Origin: Solobacterium sp.
GTDB taxonomy: Bacteria; Bacillota_I; Bacilli_A; Erysipelotrichales; Erysipelotrichaceae
Assembly: GCA_017536845.1 (NCBI GenBank)
Contig: JAFWCP010000471.1
Location: 1-5,132, forward strand
DNA: 5,132 nt
Direction of reading: 5' to 3'
The notes below the pieces were generated by a model. That model searched no databases. It was not told the DNA's origin and saw only the letters and a program-made list of their open reading frames with translations. The translations under genes were made by a program, and so were the position numbers. Below are positions 4,113 to 5,132 of the stretch, one piece after another. The number at the start of each line of letters is the position of its first letter. The first letter of the stretch is position 1.

Positions 4113-5132
4113 ACCTTCCTCCTGATGATGTCCTCGGGGCTGACTGCCAGCATGCAGGGAACGGTCAGAAGGTCCATCGGATGGTTGGAAACCATCACCC
4201 TCTCCCCTTCCTGATTTTTCATATCCGTCAATACAAGTGGCACCGTCCCGTGCGGGGTCAGCACCTCAGCTGTCTGCCCGTCTTCAAAATAGTTCCTTGT
4301 TTCCATGAGCAGCGTCTTTTCGTTTTCATTCCATGATACCACCTTGCCAAGGAAGTCGTGTTTGACGTGGTCATTGGAATTGGCATGGTAGATCAATGAA
4401 TCCAGCTCACCCTTTTCATGGTAGAAGCCGCCCCATACCTCGCGGTTTTCGCCTTTCAGAATTTCTTTGCGGAAGATGCTGATTTCATCCTCACTTAAAG
4501 CATGGTCACAGGCCGCGTCGATCATGCGCCGGTAGGCGCAGACAACGCTTGCCACATAGTATTCCGTCTTCATGCGGCCTTCGATCTTGAAGGAACTGAC
4601 GCCCGCTTCAATCAGCTCGGGAATGGCTTCAGCGGCACAGAGATCCTTGGATCCGGCCGTGAACAACAGCTTAGGATTGACCTGTTCATTGTTTTCAAAC
4701 AGACGGTACTGCCAGCGGCAGCTCTGGGCACAGCCGCCCCGGTTGGCGTCGCGCAGCGTCATCCGGTTGCTTAACGTACAGCGGCCGGAATAATTGACGC
4801 ACATGCCGCCATGGATGAACGCTTCCGTTTCTACCGGACAGGCCTTAACGATTGCCATTACTTCTTCCATCGTGCACTCCCGGGCCAGAACGACACGGTC
4901 GATGCCAAGTGTTTCATGAAGGAAAACAGCCGCTTCGGCATTGGTGATAGACATCTGCGTGGAACAATGGACTTCGAGGTTCGGCGCATATGTACGGGCC
5001 GTCTTCATGACTGCCGGAGATGCGCAGATGACAGCCTTGACGCCGATCTTTTCCAGGGTCTTAAGGTATTCCTTCAGCCCCTCAAAATCTTCTTCATGCA
5101 GGATCATGTTTACAGTGACATGGATGACAGCA
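4109..5132 (-). CDS. trhP: U32 'peptidase' family protein, TrhP/YrrO-like, 5' end outside window
   Basis: The coding frame is open to the window edge: codons before the Met at 5107 read AVIHVTVN, matching the conserved strand of U32 proteins (V-T-V/L-N). That Met is therefore internal, and about 70-80 residues are missing compared with YrrO-sized homologues. The 340 visible residues contain the U32 signature (Met at 5107 counted as 1): Glu95-x-Phe97, then HGGMCVNYSGRCTLS at 99-113. It fits the PROSITE U32 pattern except for Gly101 where Ser/Ala is usual. Cys103, Cys110, Cys126 and Cys157 are placed much like the iron-sulfur ligands reported in the relative UbiU. SKDLC (153-157) and KIEGRMK (around 177) also match the YrrO/PrtC group. 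Despite the family name, bacterial TrhP (YegQ, YrrN/YrrO) acts in prephenate-dependent 5-hydroxylation of tRNA uridine 34, and that role is inferred here. A true collagenase-like peptidase is less likely. The TGA overlaps the ATG of the TrmH-like methylase. Confidence 0.88.
   Translation of the reverse strand, partial: AVIHVTVNMILHEEDFEGLKEYLKTLEKIGVKAVICASPAVMKTARTYAPNLEVHCSTQMSITNAEAAVFLHETLGIDRVVLARECTMEEVMAIVKACPVETEAFIHGGMCVNYSGRCTLSNRMTLRDANRGGCAQSCRWQYRLFENNEQVNPKLLFTAGSKDLCAAEAIPELIEAGVSSFKIEGRMKTEYYVASVVCAYRRMIDAACDHALSEDEISIFRKEILKGENREVWGGFYHEKGELDSLIYHANSNDHVKHDFLGKVVSWNENEKTLLMETRNYFEDGQTAEVLTPHGTVPLVLTDMKNQEGERVMVSNHPMDLLTVPCMLAVSPEDIIRRKV
4118..4123 (-). promoter_or_regulatory. 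Ribosome binding site of the TrmH-like gene
   Basis: A full AGGAGG lies 5 bases before the ATG at 4112 and within the last codons of the U32 gene. With the ATGA overlap, it indicates efficient coupled translation of the two genes and confirms the start. Confidence 0.85.

Noticed and set aside
5105..5107. ATG at 5107 as the start of the U32 gene
   Set aside because: The frame continues upstream to the window edge with codons reading AVIHVTVN, a conserved U32 strand, and no ribosome binding site precedes the ATG. The true start is outside the window.

Overview
The window is a dense, one-directional stretch of bacterial chromosome. All six genes lie on the minus strand, so transcription runs from high to low coordinates. 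By eye it is slightly over half G+C, with short intergenic gaps, 4-base ATGA gene overlaps, AGGAG-type ribosome binding sites and simple hairpin/T-tract terminators. The gene families (YrrO-type U32 protein, YsgA/RlmP-type SpoU methylase, YtqA/MnmL-type radical SAM protein) are typical of Bacillota. The G+C level and family mix would fit a gut Erysipelotrichaceae-like member, but that placement is a low-confidence inference. No mobile element, CRISPR array, tRNA or rRNA is visible.

The signals divide the window into three transcription units. Unit A (5132 down to about 3371) holds the 3' part of a U32 'peptidase' family gene, probably a TrhP-like tRNA U34 hydroxylation factor, and a divergent TrmH/SpoU RNA methyltransferase overlapping it by ATGA. 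It ends in a terminator whose loop contains the methylase stop codon. Unit B (about 3325 to 2342) is a single ROK-family sugar kinase with its own promoter, a strong ribosome binding site and a near-perfect terminator. This kinase has lost the zinc-binding motif usual in ROK proteins. Unit C (about 2329 to 1 and beyond) starts at a canonical SpoU methyltransferase resembling RlmP. That gene has no Shine-Dalgarno sequence, and a perfect TATAAT ends 6 bases before its start codon, which suggests a leaderless mRNA. It is followed by a radical SAM protein of the YtqA/MnmL group and, overlapping it by ATGA, the 5' part of an alpha/beta hydrolase that runs off the window.

Four of the six genes (U32/TrhP-like, two SpoU methylases, MnmL-like) are predicted RNA-modification enzymes. 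Two of these families act on tRNA wobble uridine 34 and at least one methylates rRNA ribose. The window is therefore mainly a translation-fidelity/RNA-modification neighbourhood with a sugar kinase set into it as an independent unit. I found no convincing new defence or mobile system. The points most worth following up are the probable leaderless start, the zinc-less ROK kinase, the divergent motif III of the second SpoU methylase, and the position of mnmL away from its usual partner mnmM.
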